The notes under the pieces were generated by a model. That model ran no database searches. It was not told the origin of the DNA and was given only the letters and a program-made list of their open reading frames with translations. This document shows, piece after piece, positions 1-8,344 of a stretch of 64,000 bases of DNA. The stretch's first letter is position 1, and each line of letters starts with the position of its first letter. The DNA is from Mangrovibacterium marinum (GTDB lineage Bacteria > Bacteroidota > Bacteroidia > Bacteroidales > Prolixibacteraceae). Location of the stretch: positions 1-64,000 of the forward strand of contig NZ_QAAD01000006.1 in assembly GCF_003046625.1 (NCBI RefSeq). The letters run 5' to 3'. The position numbers and the translations under genes are program-made.

Positions 1-25
1 GTGGTCTGCTCAATAAAATAACTTA

Positions 26-67
26 AACAGCCCGTCAATTCCATTTGAAAATTGACGGGCTGTTTTT
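26..67 (+). terminator. Rho-independent terminator
   Basis: A 15-bp inverted repeat (AACAGCCCGTCAATT at 26-40, its complement at 50-64) with a 9-nt loop runs into a T-run on the plus strand. It would end a plus-strand transcript entering from left of the window. Bases 68-389 hold no gene or clear site that I can see. Confidence 0.75.
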
Positions 68-389
68 TGGGCTGCGTCATCGCCGAGACGCTTACGAAAC
101 ATCACTCTGTTTTTTTTCTTTATAGCATTTTCGAATGTGAACACTCGATAAAAATAGGCCAACCGACTCCCGACTTTTTCTCATTGATTAGAAGGCCTTC
201 TTGCTGGTTGATGGCGTTTTAGAACGACAACCCGACAACTTTTGAAAACAACGACAACAGCAGCGTCCCCAAATAGTGAACTTTCATTCCTGTTGGTCAT
301 TTCCGGGAATCATGAATGTTTTTTTTGCAGCTCATCAATTTGCAACTACCTTTAAAATGCGGATTTTAAGTTCCAGTACGTTGCTCCAT

Positions 390-2198
390 TTAGCCACTGG
401 CCGGGAAGCTTAAAATGAAAGCCGATCCTTTATTTTCTTCACTTTCAACCTTTATTGTTCCCTTGTTTTTGGCCACCAGCTCATGAACCAGTTTAAGACC
501 AAAGCCTGTTCCGGATTCGTTCTCGGTACCGAAGCGCTGTACCTTGGACGAAAGATCGAAAATTTTGGCTTGCTCTGCCGGACTCATCCCAACGCCGAAA
601 TCGACAATACGGATCTCTACCCGATGGTTTTGCTCAGAGCCGCTAATCGCTATTTTTCCACCTCGGTACGAATATTTGATGGCGTTATTGATCAGGTTCC
701 GTAAAATCGTTTTCAGCATATCCGGATCGGCCCATGCTGTCAAAGCCGGTTCAATCGAAATTTCGGGCACCAATTCCTTCTTTTTCAGCCCAACCGAAGC
801 CATTTCTATTTGCTCGCGAACCAGCGTCCCGATATTTACAAGCTCAGGTTTACAGCTTGTTTTGCCCATCTGATGGCGAGCCCACTCCAAAATATCATTG
901 AGCAGACGATTGTGTTGCCGGGCCGCTAACGACACATCTTTTATGTGACTTTTCCGTTCTTCTTCGGTGAAATCATCAAAATCAGTATGAATAAGCTCCA
1001 GATACTGTGCTATTGGCCCGGAGCCATTTTTGAGGTCGTGAGCCAAAATCGAAAAAAAGCGGTCTTTCGAACTGTTGGCTTCTTTGAGCGCCGCTTCCGA
1101 ATCCATTAATCTGCGGAGCGCCCGCTGTTTGTCAACTGAATTACGCGCATAAAAATAGGCTAAAACCAGTCCTAAAATGAATACCAGAACAGCAGCTGCA
1201 ATAAAACCGCCCAAGGGAACTAGTTTTGACACCGCAAGCTGCCCGGCAGGAAGCAACGAAATGAGTTTCCAGGAATAGTCACTGGTCGATTTTCGATACC
1301 GGTTAAGCGCTCCGATATTTCGAAAAGGCCACACAGTCATCACCGTAAAAATTCCCGCATCACTTGTAATCTGTCCGTTGCTTAAGTTCATCAGCTGCTC
1401 CGACTCCTTGGGAAATATCCGGTCGATCGTCATCGCCTTTTTATCGGGAAACATAAAACCCCACTCCAGAGCGGTATCTCTGGCATTCATGAAATAGCCC
1501 TGTGCATTCACCAAATAACTCACGCCCTCCCCCGACAGCGACTTCGCATCCAGCTTCTGCAGCAAAGTAGTCGCATCGTAGTTCAGTATAACAATCCCTA
1601 GTTTCGCTCCATGATCGTTGTACACCGGCAGTCCAATGCGGATCATTGGCCGAAAAGGCAGCTCGATTTGGCCATGTTCGATATTCAAATCCAACGGCGA
1701 AATATAAAATTCTCCGGGATTCAGTTTTATGGTTTCCTGAAAATAATAACGATGGCTTTTGTCCTGCAATTCATCCTTTCGACAAATATACGGACTGCCC
1801 TGACGCCATTCAATTCGAAAAACTTCCTTTCCGCTACGCTCCAGGTACCGAAGTTGGTAATAGTCTTGCTTTTTTTCCAACAGATCGATAAACAACTGAC
1901 TCAGGGACTGATTAAAAGAAGGATCTTCAATTTTTCCATTGAAAAAATCATGAAATAGTTTGCTGTCCGAAATTGTCAACAAATCGAGAACAGCTTCATC
2001 AATCAGATGCTCAGTGAGGTCACGCTCACTCATCAGTTTCTTTTCCTGAGCAACCCTGAGCAAAAGCTGCTGCTGAACCACAAGCGAATGGACCAACAGG
2101 TAAAATCCAAAAGCTGCGAAAAGCAGAAACAGAAAAAAAACCACGACATAGCGTTTCAAAAAGAATAGTCGACATTCTCCGGATATTTTTTCCTTCAT
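390..2198 (-). CDS. Membrane sensor histidine kinase
   Basis: A 602-residue two-component sensor kinase of the inner membrane. Transmembrane segments lie near residues 17-39 and 329-350 and flank a roughly 290-residue periplasmic sensor region, probably a double Cache-type fold judging by size and position. A HisKA domain follows, with phospho-acceptor H387 in 'LAHDLKN', then a HATPase_c domain with the N-box 'NLINNAIKYS', G1 'VDFGVGM' and G2 'GTGFGLKLV'. All catalytic motifs look intact. There is no response regulator next to it, so it is an orphan kinase or hands its phosphate to a regulator elsewhere. The ligand is unknown. It is transcribed towards the left edge of the window. Confidence 0.9.
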   Translation of the reverse strand: MKEKISGECRLFFLKRYVVVFFLFLLFAAFGFYLLVHSLVVQQQLLLRVAQEKKLMSERDLTEHLIDEAVLDLLTISDSKLFHDFFNGKIEDPSFNQSLSQLFIDLLEKKQDYYQLRYLERSGKEVFRIEWRQGSPYICRKDELQDKSHRYYFQETIKLNPGEFYISPLDLNIEHGQIELPFRPMIRIGLPVYNDHGAKLGIVILNYDATTLLQKLDAKSLSGEGVSYLVNAQGYFMNARDTALEWGFMFPDKKAMTIDRIFPKESEQLMNLSNGQITSDAGIFTVMTVWPFRNIGALNRYRKSTSDYSWKLISLLPAGQLAVSKLVPLGGFIAAAVLVFILGLVLAYFYARNSVDKQRALRRLMDSEAALKEANSSKDRFFSILAHDLKNGSGPIAQYLELIHTDFDDFTEEERKSHIKDVSLAARQHNRLLNDILEWARHQMGKTSCKPELVNIGTLVREQIEMASVGLKKKELVPEISIEPALTAWADPDMLKTILRNLINNAIKYSYRGGKIAISGSEQNHRVEIRIVDFGVGMSPAEQAKIFDLSSKVQRFGTENESGTGFGLKLVHELVAKNKGTIKVESEENKGSAFILSFPASG

Positions 2199-2568
2199 TT
2201 TAGCGCTTTTGGTATGGCTAACAAAGATAAAAAACCTTCATTGATACAGAAAAAGGCCCGTTGTGAAAACGAAGCCTTTTCAGTAATAAACCTAACTAAA
2301 CTATCAAACCTGAATCAATATCGTAACAATTAAGTATTTCGGGCTTGTGAAGACTCCGAAATCATGTTCGGCGCATCAGCGACCGTTTCTTTCGAAACCT
2401 ACATTCTGACATTTAAACACCAAATATCCCGAATATGTTTTCAATTAGAAATGATTTCTCTCATTTAAATTTCATATATCCACAAAAACAACCAAACAGA
2501 ATGCCATTTAGTGTTGTTTAATATTTCGAGAGACTATCTAAACAAAGAAATAAACAGTTCTTGTTATT

Positions 2569-3075
2569 ATGAACACAAAAAGTATGATTCATATTAAATT
2601 CAGCTCGGGAATCTATACGTTATCGGTTAAACAGAAACTTGCCATTCCGATCAACCACGCCTGGCAATTCTTCTCATCTCCCAAAAATTTAGCGCTAATC
2701 ACTCCGCCCGAACTCGGCTTTGTAATCACTTCGGGAATGCCGGATGACATGTACGCCGGGCAGATCATCAGCTATCAGGTATCACCCTTAGCAGGTTTTC
2801 GAACAAACTGGGTAAGCGAGATCACACAGGTGCATCACGAGAAATATTTTGTTGACGAACAACGAATTGGGCCCTATAAAATGTGGCATCACGAACATCA
2901 CTTCAAGTCGGTTTCGGATGGAATTATCATGGAGGACAAGGTCTCGTACCAATTACCACTAGGCCTGATCGGCCGTTTCGCCCATTTTTTGTTTGTAGAA
3001 AAGCAGCTGCGAAACATTTTTCGTTTCAGGGCTGAAAAGTTGCATACACTTTTCGGTTGTCCAAACGAGTCCTAA
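2569..3075 (+). CDS. SRPBCC-fold ligand-binding protein
   Basis: A 168-residue cytosolic protein resembling the START/SRPBCC (polyketide cyclase-like) family. It opens after about 15 residues with the typical first strand 'YTLSVKQKLAIPINHAWQFF', followed by 'SSPKNLALITPPELGF'. This is the pattern of the SRPBCC subgroup often described as cell-division-inhibitor-like or fused to epimerases. There is no signal peptide or membrane segment. The ligand and role are unknown. The start could be M1 or M5. The 370 bp before it (2199-2568) is AT-rich, with one weak hairpin near 2250-2280 and nothing else I can name. Confidence 0.7.
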   Translation: MNTKSMIHIKFSSGIYTLSVKQKLAIPINHAWQFFSSPKNLALITPPELGFVITSGMPDDMYAGQIISYQVSPLAGFRTNWVSEITQVHHEKYFVDEQRIGPYKMWHHEHHFKSVSDGIIMEDKVSYQLPLGLIGRFAHFLFVEKQLRNIFRFRAEKLHTLFGCPNES

Positions 3076-3171
3076 AAACGGTAGAATATCTCATTTTTCG
3101 AAAAACATAATTGTAATTAACCAAGTTTTGTTATAACTTGTTGCCCATACTAACATTTAAACAAAATAGCT

Positions 3172-3459
3172 ATGTCATTCGCTACCGGTCATCTTGCTGA
3201 ACTGTTATCCCGTTTTCGGGAACATAAAGTACAACTAAAATGGCAGAAACACGGCAGGAATGAAGCACAAGAGAAAATTTTCCTTAGTTCGCAACTTAAG
3301 AGCAGCTATCAGGAAGGAAACGAGGAAGACCAGAATCGAATTATTGAACAAATTCGCGCCGATGAGAAACACCAAGCGCGACTCGAACGACGAATGTTGA
3401 TCCTTTCAATCGTTCTATTTATTCTCGCTTTCGGTTGGTTTGCCCGAAACCTTATTTAA
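3172..3459 (+). CDS. Small C-terminally anchored membrane protein, unknown
   Basis: A 95-residue protein not recognised as a known family. Residues 1-70 are charged, probably helical and rich in Q/E/K/R. The last 20 or so residues form a hydrophobic helix ('MLILSIVLFILAFGWFA') followed by a short basic tail, so the protein looks tail-anchored in the inner membrane. Its last 8 bases overlap the 3' end of the convergent aldehyde dehydrogenase gene. It may be co-transcribed with the SRPBCC gene 96 bp upstream. No function can be inferred. Confidence 0.6.
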   Translation: MSFATGHLAELLSRFREHKVQLKWQKHGRNEAQEKIFLSSQLKSSYQEGNEEDQNRIIEQIRADEKHQARLERRMLILSIVLFILAFGWFARNLI

Positions 3460-4813
3460 GCACCACTGTTTTGACATTCACAAATTCGCGAATCCCGACC
3501 AATGATAATTCGCGGCCATAACCGCTTTGCTTAATTCCGCCGAAGGGTAAGCGGGGATCCGATTTCACAAAATCGTTGATAAACACACAGCCTGCATCAA
3601 GCCCCTTTTCAGCCAGTTTGAGGCCTTTTTCATGGTCACTGGTAAAAACGGCTGCACCCAAGCCAAAAACGGTATCATTAGCCAGGGCGATGGCTTCTTC
3701 TTCGGTTTTCACCCGAAACAGGGCAGCCACAGGCCCAAACAACTCTTCATCGTAGGCAGGCATACCAGCTTTAACATCGGCCAGCACGGTTGCGGGATAA
3801 AAGGCTGCCTCGCCTTCGGGAATATAGCCGCCGCAAAGCAGTCGGGCTCCCTGCTGCACACTTTTCTGCACCTGTTGGTGCAATTCGTCGCGCAAATCGA
3901 GACGTGCCATCGGAGCTAAAAGAGTCTCTTCATCCAATGGGTCGCCAAAACGGGCTGCTTTCATTTCATTTAAAAACTGCTCCAGAAATGCCTCATACAC
4001 TCTATCGAGCACAATAAACCGCTTGGCACCGATGCAGCTTTGTCCGGCATTTAAAAGGCGTGCTGAAGCGCATAAGCGAGCAGCTTCAGGAATCTGTGCA
4101 TCATCCAGAATAATGTAGGGATCGCTCCCCCCCAGCTCAAGCACCGTTTTTTTCAAAACGGCTCCGGCAGTAGCTGCAACAGCTTTACCAGCCGGAGTGC
4201 TTCCGGTTAGGGTGACTGCCTTCACACGTGGATCCTCGATGATGGGTTTAAGCTCGGCACCCGCCACAAGAATGGTCCGAAAAACGTTCGCCGGAAAGCC
4301 GGCTTCTTCAACCATTTGCTCAATGGCCAAAGCACAACCGGGTACATTGCTGGCGTGTTTCAGCAAACCAGTATTGCCCGCCATTAGTGCCGGAGCAAGA
4401 AATCGAAATACTTGCCAAAAAGGAAAATTCCAGGGCATAACAGCCAGTACCGTGCCAAGCGGTTGATAGCTGACAAAAGCTTTGCGCGCTTCAATATCCA
4501 CTGGCTCGTTCGCTAAAAACTGTTCCGCGTTTTCGGCGTAGTACCGGCAAACCCAGGCACATTTTTCGACCTCTGCTATTGCTTCGCGTTTTAGTTTCCC
4601 CATCTCGGAGCTGATCAGAACTGAAAGCCATTCTTTCTTACTCAGCAGCAATTCTCCTAAACGCAACATTAGACCGGAGCGTTGCTCAAAGCCACTATTT
4701 CTCCAGCTTTGAAAAGCTGAATCAACCTTTCCGATAATTTGAGCAAGGTCGTTCTGATTATGTCTCGGGTAGGTTCCGCATACTTTTCCGGTATAAGGAT
4801 TTATTGCTTTCAT
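3452..4813 (-). CDS. NAD(P)-dependent aldehyde dehydrogenase, succinate-semialdehyde type
   Basis: A 453-residue aldehyde dehydrogenase that oxidises an aldehyde to its acid with NAD(P)+. The active-site glutamate is E226 ('LELGGSDP') and the nucleophile is C260 ('NAGQSCIGAKR'). The Rossmann motif 'TGSTPAGK' and the 'PWNFPFWQ' segment are also present. The length and the opening 'INPYTGKVCGTYP' best fit the short succinate-semialdehyde dehydrogenase branch (Sad/YneI-like); the substrate is inferred only. There are no GABA or succinate genes nearby, so it seems to stand alone. Confidence 0.88.
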   Translation of the reverse strand: MKAINPYTGKVCGTYPRHNQNDLAQIIGKVDSAFQSWRNSGFEQRSGLMLRLGELLLSKKEWLSVLISSEMGKLKREAIAEVEKCAWVCRYYAENAEQFLANEPVDIEARKAFVSYQPLGTVLAVMPWNFPFWQVFRFLAPALMAGNTGLLKHASNVPGCALAIEQMVEEAGFPANVFRTILVAGAELKPIIEDPRVKAVTLTGSTPAGKAVAATAGAVLKKTVLELGGSDPYIILDDAQIPEAARLCASARLLNAGQSCIGAKRFIVLDRVYEAFLEQFLNEMKAARFGDPLDEETLLAPMARLDLRDELHQQVQKSVQQGARLLCGGYIPEGEAAFYPATVLADVKAGMPAYDEELFGPVAALFRVKTEEEAIALANDTVFGLGAAVFTSDHEKGLKLAEKGLDAGCVFINDFVKSDPRLPFGGIKQSGYGRELSLVGIREFVNVKTVVLK

Positions 4814-5009
4814 AGAATTCTGATTTTATTGCTCTATCAAAGTTAATACGAAATGGCGAGTAAACAACCGGTACGAGACCCAATAAGGCTGGTTAGCTTT
4901 CGATAACCAGCGCATTTACGACGGATTAGAGCGGACGTGAAACCGCCATTACGAAACTTGCAAATCTCAGCAAATGGTGGGTCTGCCAGCCAGATCCCTC
5001 ACAGTCGCA

Positions 5010-5426
5010 TTATTCTACAATTCTGATTTCCGTAGTTAAATCAAGGGCAGCCTTATACACTGCACTTACGCCACAATATTTTTCTTCAGATAACTGAACC
5101 GCTTTTTCCAGCTTATCTAAGGGTAAACCGGCTCCCTTAAACTGATAAACAACCTTCATTTGCGTATACTTTTTGGGATGTTCGTCAGCTACATCACCTT
5201 CAACAATCACGTGAAACTCTTCCGGCTCAACTTTCATTTTTTTCAATATCATAATTACATCCATTCCGGTGCAACCGGCCAGCGCTGCGAGCATCAATTT
5301 TTTGGGGCGTGGTCCCAAATCATCGCCACCGGATTCCGGATTGGCATCCAACACCAACTTATGCCCGTCCATATCGGCTTCGAAAGTCATTTTTTGTTTC
5401 CAGGATAAATCGACTACGTGTTTCAT
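5010..5426 (-). CDS. OsmC/Ohr-family peroxiredoxin-like protein
   Basis: A 138-residue OsmC-family protein, a dimeric thiol peroxidase type. The two reactive cysteines of the family are visible: C52 in 'LAGCTGMDV' and C118 in 'EEKYCGVSA'. Residue spacing and the 'GPRPKKLMLAALAGC' segment fit the general OsmC group rather than Ohr. It reduces peroxides or handles reactive sulfur or acyl species; the exact substrate is not predictable. It is transcribed away from a Crp/Fnr regulator across 110 bp that carries two palindromes. Confidence 0.85.
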   Translation of the reverse strand: MKHVVDLSWKQKMTFEADMDGHKLVLDANPESGGDDLGPRPKKLMLAALAGCTGMDVIMILKKMKVEPEEFHVIVEGDVADEHPKKYTQMKVVYQFKGAGLPLDKLEKAVQLSEEKYCGVSAVYKAALDLTTEIRIVE

Positions 5427-5471
5427 AACAAACTAGTTTTTATAGAATTTTGCACTATTTTTGTTTAAAAA

Positions 5472-5490
5472 TAATCTATTTAATAGATTA
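5472..5490. promoter_or_regulatory. Perfect 19-bp palindrome, operator candidate
   Basis: TAATCTATTTAATAGATTA is a perfect inverted repeat around one central base. It lies in the 110-bp divergent intergenic region between the OsmC and Crp/Fnr genes. That symmetry and position suit a dimeric helix-turn-helix regulator, most simply the adjacent Crp/Fnr protein controlling itself and osmC. It does not match the textbook CRP (TGTGA-N6-TCACA) or FNR (TTGAT-N4-ATCAA) sites. Confidence 0.5.
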
Positions 5491-5494
5491 AAGC

Positions 5495-5512
5495 ATCTAA
5501 TTAATTGTAGAT
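5495..5512. promoter_or_regulatory. Second inverted repeat upstream of the Crp/Fnr gene
   Basis: The inverted repeat ATCTA-N8-TAGAT lies 5 bp past the 19-bp palindrome and shares its ATCTA/TAGAT half-site. It may be a second, weaker binding site for the same regulator. Confidence 0.35.
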
Positions 5513-5536
5513 CCAACGTTAAAAACAAAACGGTAA

Positions 5537-6238
5537 ATGAAAAGTTCTTTAAAACGGCCGAGCGAGGAAGAATGTGATTTGTCAGGCTTTCAGTTATTTA
5601 AAAAACTGAAGGAACAAGAATACATTCATTTAAATTATGATAAAACTTGTTCTCTTTACAAAAAGGGTAGCATTATTTACAGAGAGGGCAGCCGATTGAC
5701 TGGTTTTTATTGTGTTACCAAAGGGATTTTGAAGATTTACAAAACCGGGATTGATGGTAAAGAACAAATTATTCGTTTTGCCAAAAAAGGGGATATCATT
5801 GCTTACCGCTCGTTACTGAGCCAGGAATTGGCCTGCACGACCGCTAAAGTGATTGAGGAAGCTGTATTGTGCCATGTTCCGTACCAAACGCTGCTGTTTT
5901 TAATTCAGAACAACTGGGAATTTTCGCACCACATGCTGCAAATTGTCTGCAAAGAGCTGCGAGAGGCGAACGACTACATTACCGATATCGCTCAAAAAAC
6001 AGTGCGCGAACGCTTGGCTGAAGTTCTGATCCTGCTGAAAGACAGCTTTGACCTGGATCCGACCAATACGCTCCAGATTTCGTTAACCCGCGAAGAGTTA
6101 GCCAATATTGTTGGTACGGCTACTGAAAGTGTAATTCGCTTATTATCGGAATTTAAGCAGGACAAAATGATTGAAATACAAGGACGTAGAATAAAAATGC
6201 TCGATATTCAGGCCTTATCGAGAGTGGCCAATTTATAA
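5537..6238 (+). CDS. Crp/Fnr-family transcriptional regulator
   Basis: A 233-residue DNA-binding regulator. A cyclic-nucleotide-binding-type beta-barrel covers about residues 30-130 ('KKGSIIYREGSRLTGFYCV', 'GILKIYKTG') and a dimer helix follows. A Crp-type winged helix-turn-helix covers about 165-225 ('TREELANIVGTATESVIRLL'). It lacks the N-terminal cysteine cluster of FNR, so it is not an oxygen-sensing Fe-S protein of that type. Divergent pairing with osmC suggests a stress or redox regulon (inference). A terminator follows directly. Confidence 0.9.
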   Translation: MKSSLKRPSEEECDLSGFQLFKKLKEQEYIHLNYDKTCSLYKKGSIIYREGSRLTGFYCVTKGILKIYKTGIDGKEQIIRFAKKGDIIAYRSLLSQELACTTAKVIEEAVLCHVPYQTLLFLIQNNWEFSHHMLQIVCKELREANDYITDIAQKTVRERLAEVLILLKDSFDLDPTNTLQISLTREELANIVGTATESVIRLLSEFKQDKMIEIQGRRIKMLDIQALSRVANL

Positions 6239-6241
6239 TGC

Positions 6242-6268
6242 AAGGCCCGCCTCAGTAGCGGGCTTTTT
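6242..6268 (+). terminator. Rho-independent terminator after the Crp/Fnr gene
   Basis: The stem AGGCCCGC / GCGGGCTT (one G-T pair) with a 7-nt loop is followed by five T. It lies directly after the stop codon of the regulator gene and between convergent genes. Confidence 0.8.
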
Positions 6269-6271
6269 AGG

Positions 6272-7459
6272 CTATCGCGCTATCCAGTCCTCGGGGTCAA
6301 GCTTTTGGTTTTCCTTCCAAATCTGAAATTTCACCACGGTGGCATTTCCATCAGCTTTATCGGTGTAAATAGTACCAATATCCTGCAGCAGAGCAACTTT
6401 TTGCCCGGCTTTAACAATCACCTCCTTCAGGTTCGAATAAACACTTAAATAGCTTCCATGGCGGATAATTACCGCCATATTGCCACCTGATATGGCAAAC
6501 ACGCGGCTGACTTCGCCCGCAAAAACGGCGCGGGCCTTAGCTCCGGCATCGGTTGTAATATCAATTCCATTGCTGCGTACCTGAATTTGCGTTAAAATAG
6601 GGTGGGGATGAATGCCAAAATGCTCGGTAATAATTCCTTTGTGCACAGGCCAAGGAATGCGTCCCTTGTTTTTCTCGAAGTCGGTTGACACCAGTTTTTG
6701 CTCGGGTGTTAATTGGAAGCCTTCTGTTGAAGCAGTTCTTTTGGCCTCTTCTTCAAGCATCTGTTCAATCCTCCGGTTCAGCTCATCCTGTATTTTCTGT
6801 TGTTCCCTAATTTGCCTCTTTAGTTCCTTTTGTTCTTGTTGAAGAGATAAGATCAAGCCATTCTGCTCTGCACGTTGTTGTTCAAGTGCTTTAAACTCGG
6901 CCATTTTACCGTTTAGCAAATCGGTTTTGAGCGACTTCCGGCTTTCAAGCTTTACCAAATTGTCGTTCAATTCACGGGTCACCAGATGAATCAGTTCGCC
7001 CTGCGACTTCCGGTAGCGGGCATATTGCCGCAAATAAATCCAACGCTTGTACGCTTGATTCATATTATCGGCCGAAAACAGAAAAATGAGCATATCGTAG
7101 CTATTTCTGTTTTTCTGTGCGAAGCGAATCATGGCTGCATATTCCTTTTTCAAACCGGCCAGGTCGGTCTGCAGCATACTGATGATCTGGCTGTTATTAG
7201 CGATACTCCAGTCGACTAGTTCAATTTCACGGTTGATGTGATCGATCATCCGATTACGGTAGTCGATATCGGAATTGAGCAGTTTCAGTTTTGCAAGCGA
7301 GCTCTTTTCTGTTTTTCGGCTTTCCTCCAGAAGACTGTTTGCATAACGAATTTGCTTTTCAGCATCGGTTTTTTGCGCGCGTAAGTCCGACAGCGACTGG
7401 CCGTTGGATGCCAATAGCAAAAAAAACAGACTAATACACAACAAAAGCCGCTTCATCAT
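6272..7459 (-). CDS. EnvC-like murein hydrolase activator, degenerate M23/LytM domain
   Basis: A 395-residue exported protein. A signal peptide covers about residues 1-20 ('LLLCISLFFLLLASNGQS'), a long coiled coil about 22-245, and a C-terminal LytM (peptidase M23) domain about 275-395. The zinc ligands are eroded: the usual HxGxD region reads 'SNGIDI' and the usual HxH region reads 'VYSNL'. That matches EnvC-type activators, which have no peptidase activity and switch on amidases at the septum. It is the last gene of the dut-TPR-DUF4292 run, a gene order I recognise from other Bacteroidota. Confidence 0.85.
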   Translation of the reverse strand: MMKRLLLCISLFFLLLASNGQSLSDLRAQKTDAEKQIRYANSLLEESRKTEKSSLAKLKLLNSDIDYRNRMIDHINREIELVDWSIANNSQIISMLQTDLAGLKKEYAAMIRFAQKNRNSYDMLIFLFSADNMNQAYKRWIYLRQYARYRKSQGELIHLVTRELNDNLVKLESRKSLKTDLLNGKMAEFKALEQQRAEQNGLILSLQQEQKELKRQIREQQKIQDELNRRIEQMLEEEAKRTASTEGFQLTPEQKLVSTDFEKNKGRIPWPVHKGIITEHFGIHPHPILTQIQVRSNGIDITTDAGAKARAVFAGEVSRVFAISGGNMAVIIRHGSYLSVYSNLKEVIVKAGQKVALLQDIGTIYTDKADGNATVVKFQIWKENQKLDPEDWIAR

Positions 7460-7465
7460 TTAATA

Positions 7466-8344
7466 TCAGTGAGTTTTCTTGTACTTATCGGGAATTTTAA
7501 AGCTGATATCCGGATTCGAATCAAGGGAGAATTTACTCAGTCTGATTTTCATTTTCAAATTATTCTCCGGACTCAAAAAGTGAAGATCGATATTTCCGGG
7601 ATACAACTGTTTACCAACTATTTCGAACTCATCGAAATTAACGGTTAGCTTACGTCCTTCGGTAACATCGTCCATCACGATTTTGCGCACTTTATAGGTT
7701 TTCGGATCGATATAGAGATACTGCACAATGAAGCTCTCTTCGTCGAGCTTTTTCAAATAACGATCTATTTTTTCGTCTTTACCTTTCCGGTTAATCTTGG
7801 CCAGTTTTCTGTTTTTAAGCGACTGAAGCACATACAAGCCACTATCGGCATAGGACACAAACTCCTTAAAATCCTTATCCTTTTCGTCCTGCCGATACGA
7901 AAACACATCGTTGGTTAAAATAGACTGTACCACCTGAAAATCGACCGCCGCTCCCAGCAGATCCTCAATGTAAGAATAGTCACCCTCGAAGTAGTTTTTT
8001 TGCAAGTAGTTCACCATTTTAACGCTGTCGGGAGTAAGCAGTATACGCGCCACAGGCAAGTTCAATTTACTGATTGAAACTTGAATAAACTGACCGTTCC
8101 CGGAACTTAACGATGCGCGGAATGAGGTCTTGCTGTCGGAGCTTTCGTAGACGCAGGCAATGCGTTTAATGTCGAGGCCCTCATATTCGAAGGCATTTTC
8201 TTCAACATTTTTAATCAGCCTGTTAGCACTAATGGGGCGCAGTTTGTCGTAAGTTGTTATGGTTTTACTGGCTTTACAGGATGCAAACAACAGCGCGATA
8301 AAAATGACAAAGAGCGTTTGAATATTGATAACTGATTTTTTCAC
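7466..8344 (-). CDS. DUF4292 lipoprotein
   Basis: A 292-residue lipoprotein. Its signal ends in the lipobox 'LFASC', giving lipidated C23. The body is beta-strand-rich and matches DUF4292, a Bacteroidota family of unknown function thought to sit in the periplasm and resemble lipoprotein carriers. It starts with GTG, and that start overlaps the stop of the TPR gene by one base (TAGTG), so the two are translationally coupled. EnvC follows 6 bp downstream, which suggests a shared role in envelope biogenesis. Confidence 0.85.
   Translation of the reverse strand: MKKSVINIQTLFVIFIALLFASCKASKTITTYDKLRPISANRLIKNVEENAFEYEGLDIKRIACVYESSDSKTSFRASLSSGNGQFIQVSISKLNLPVARILLTPDSVKMVNYLQKNYFEGDYSYIEDLLGAAVDFQVVQSILTNDVFSYRQDEKDKDFKEFVSYADSGLYVLQSLKNRKLAKINRKGKDEKIDRYLKKLDEESFIVQYLYIDPKTYKVRKIVMDDVTEGRKLTVNFDEFEIVGKQLYPGNIDLHFLSPENNLKMKIRLSKFSLDSNPDISFKIPDKYKKTH

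Noticed and set aside
2248-2283. Terminator-like hairpin (AAAAGGC...GCCTTTT) near 2250-2280
   Set aside because: The long loop and the lack of a gene ending there on either strand make a terminator unlikely.
2478-2487. DnaA-box-like TATCCACA as a sign of oriC
   Set aside because: It is a single 8-of-9 match with no cluster and no dnaA or dnaN gene; chance is enough.
6272-7459. Active M23 endopeptidase
   Set aside because: The expected zinc ligands are replaced (SNGIDI, VYSNL), so an activator role fits better.
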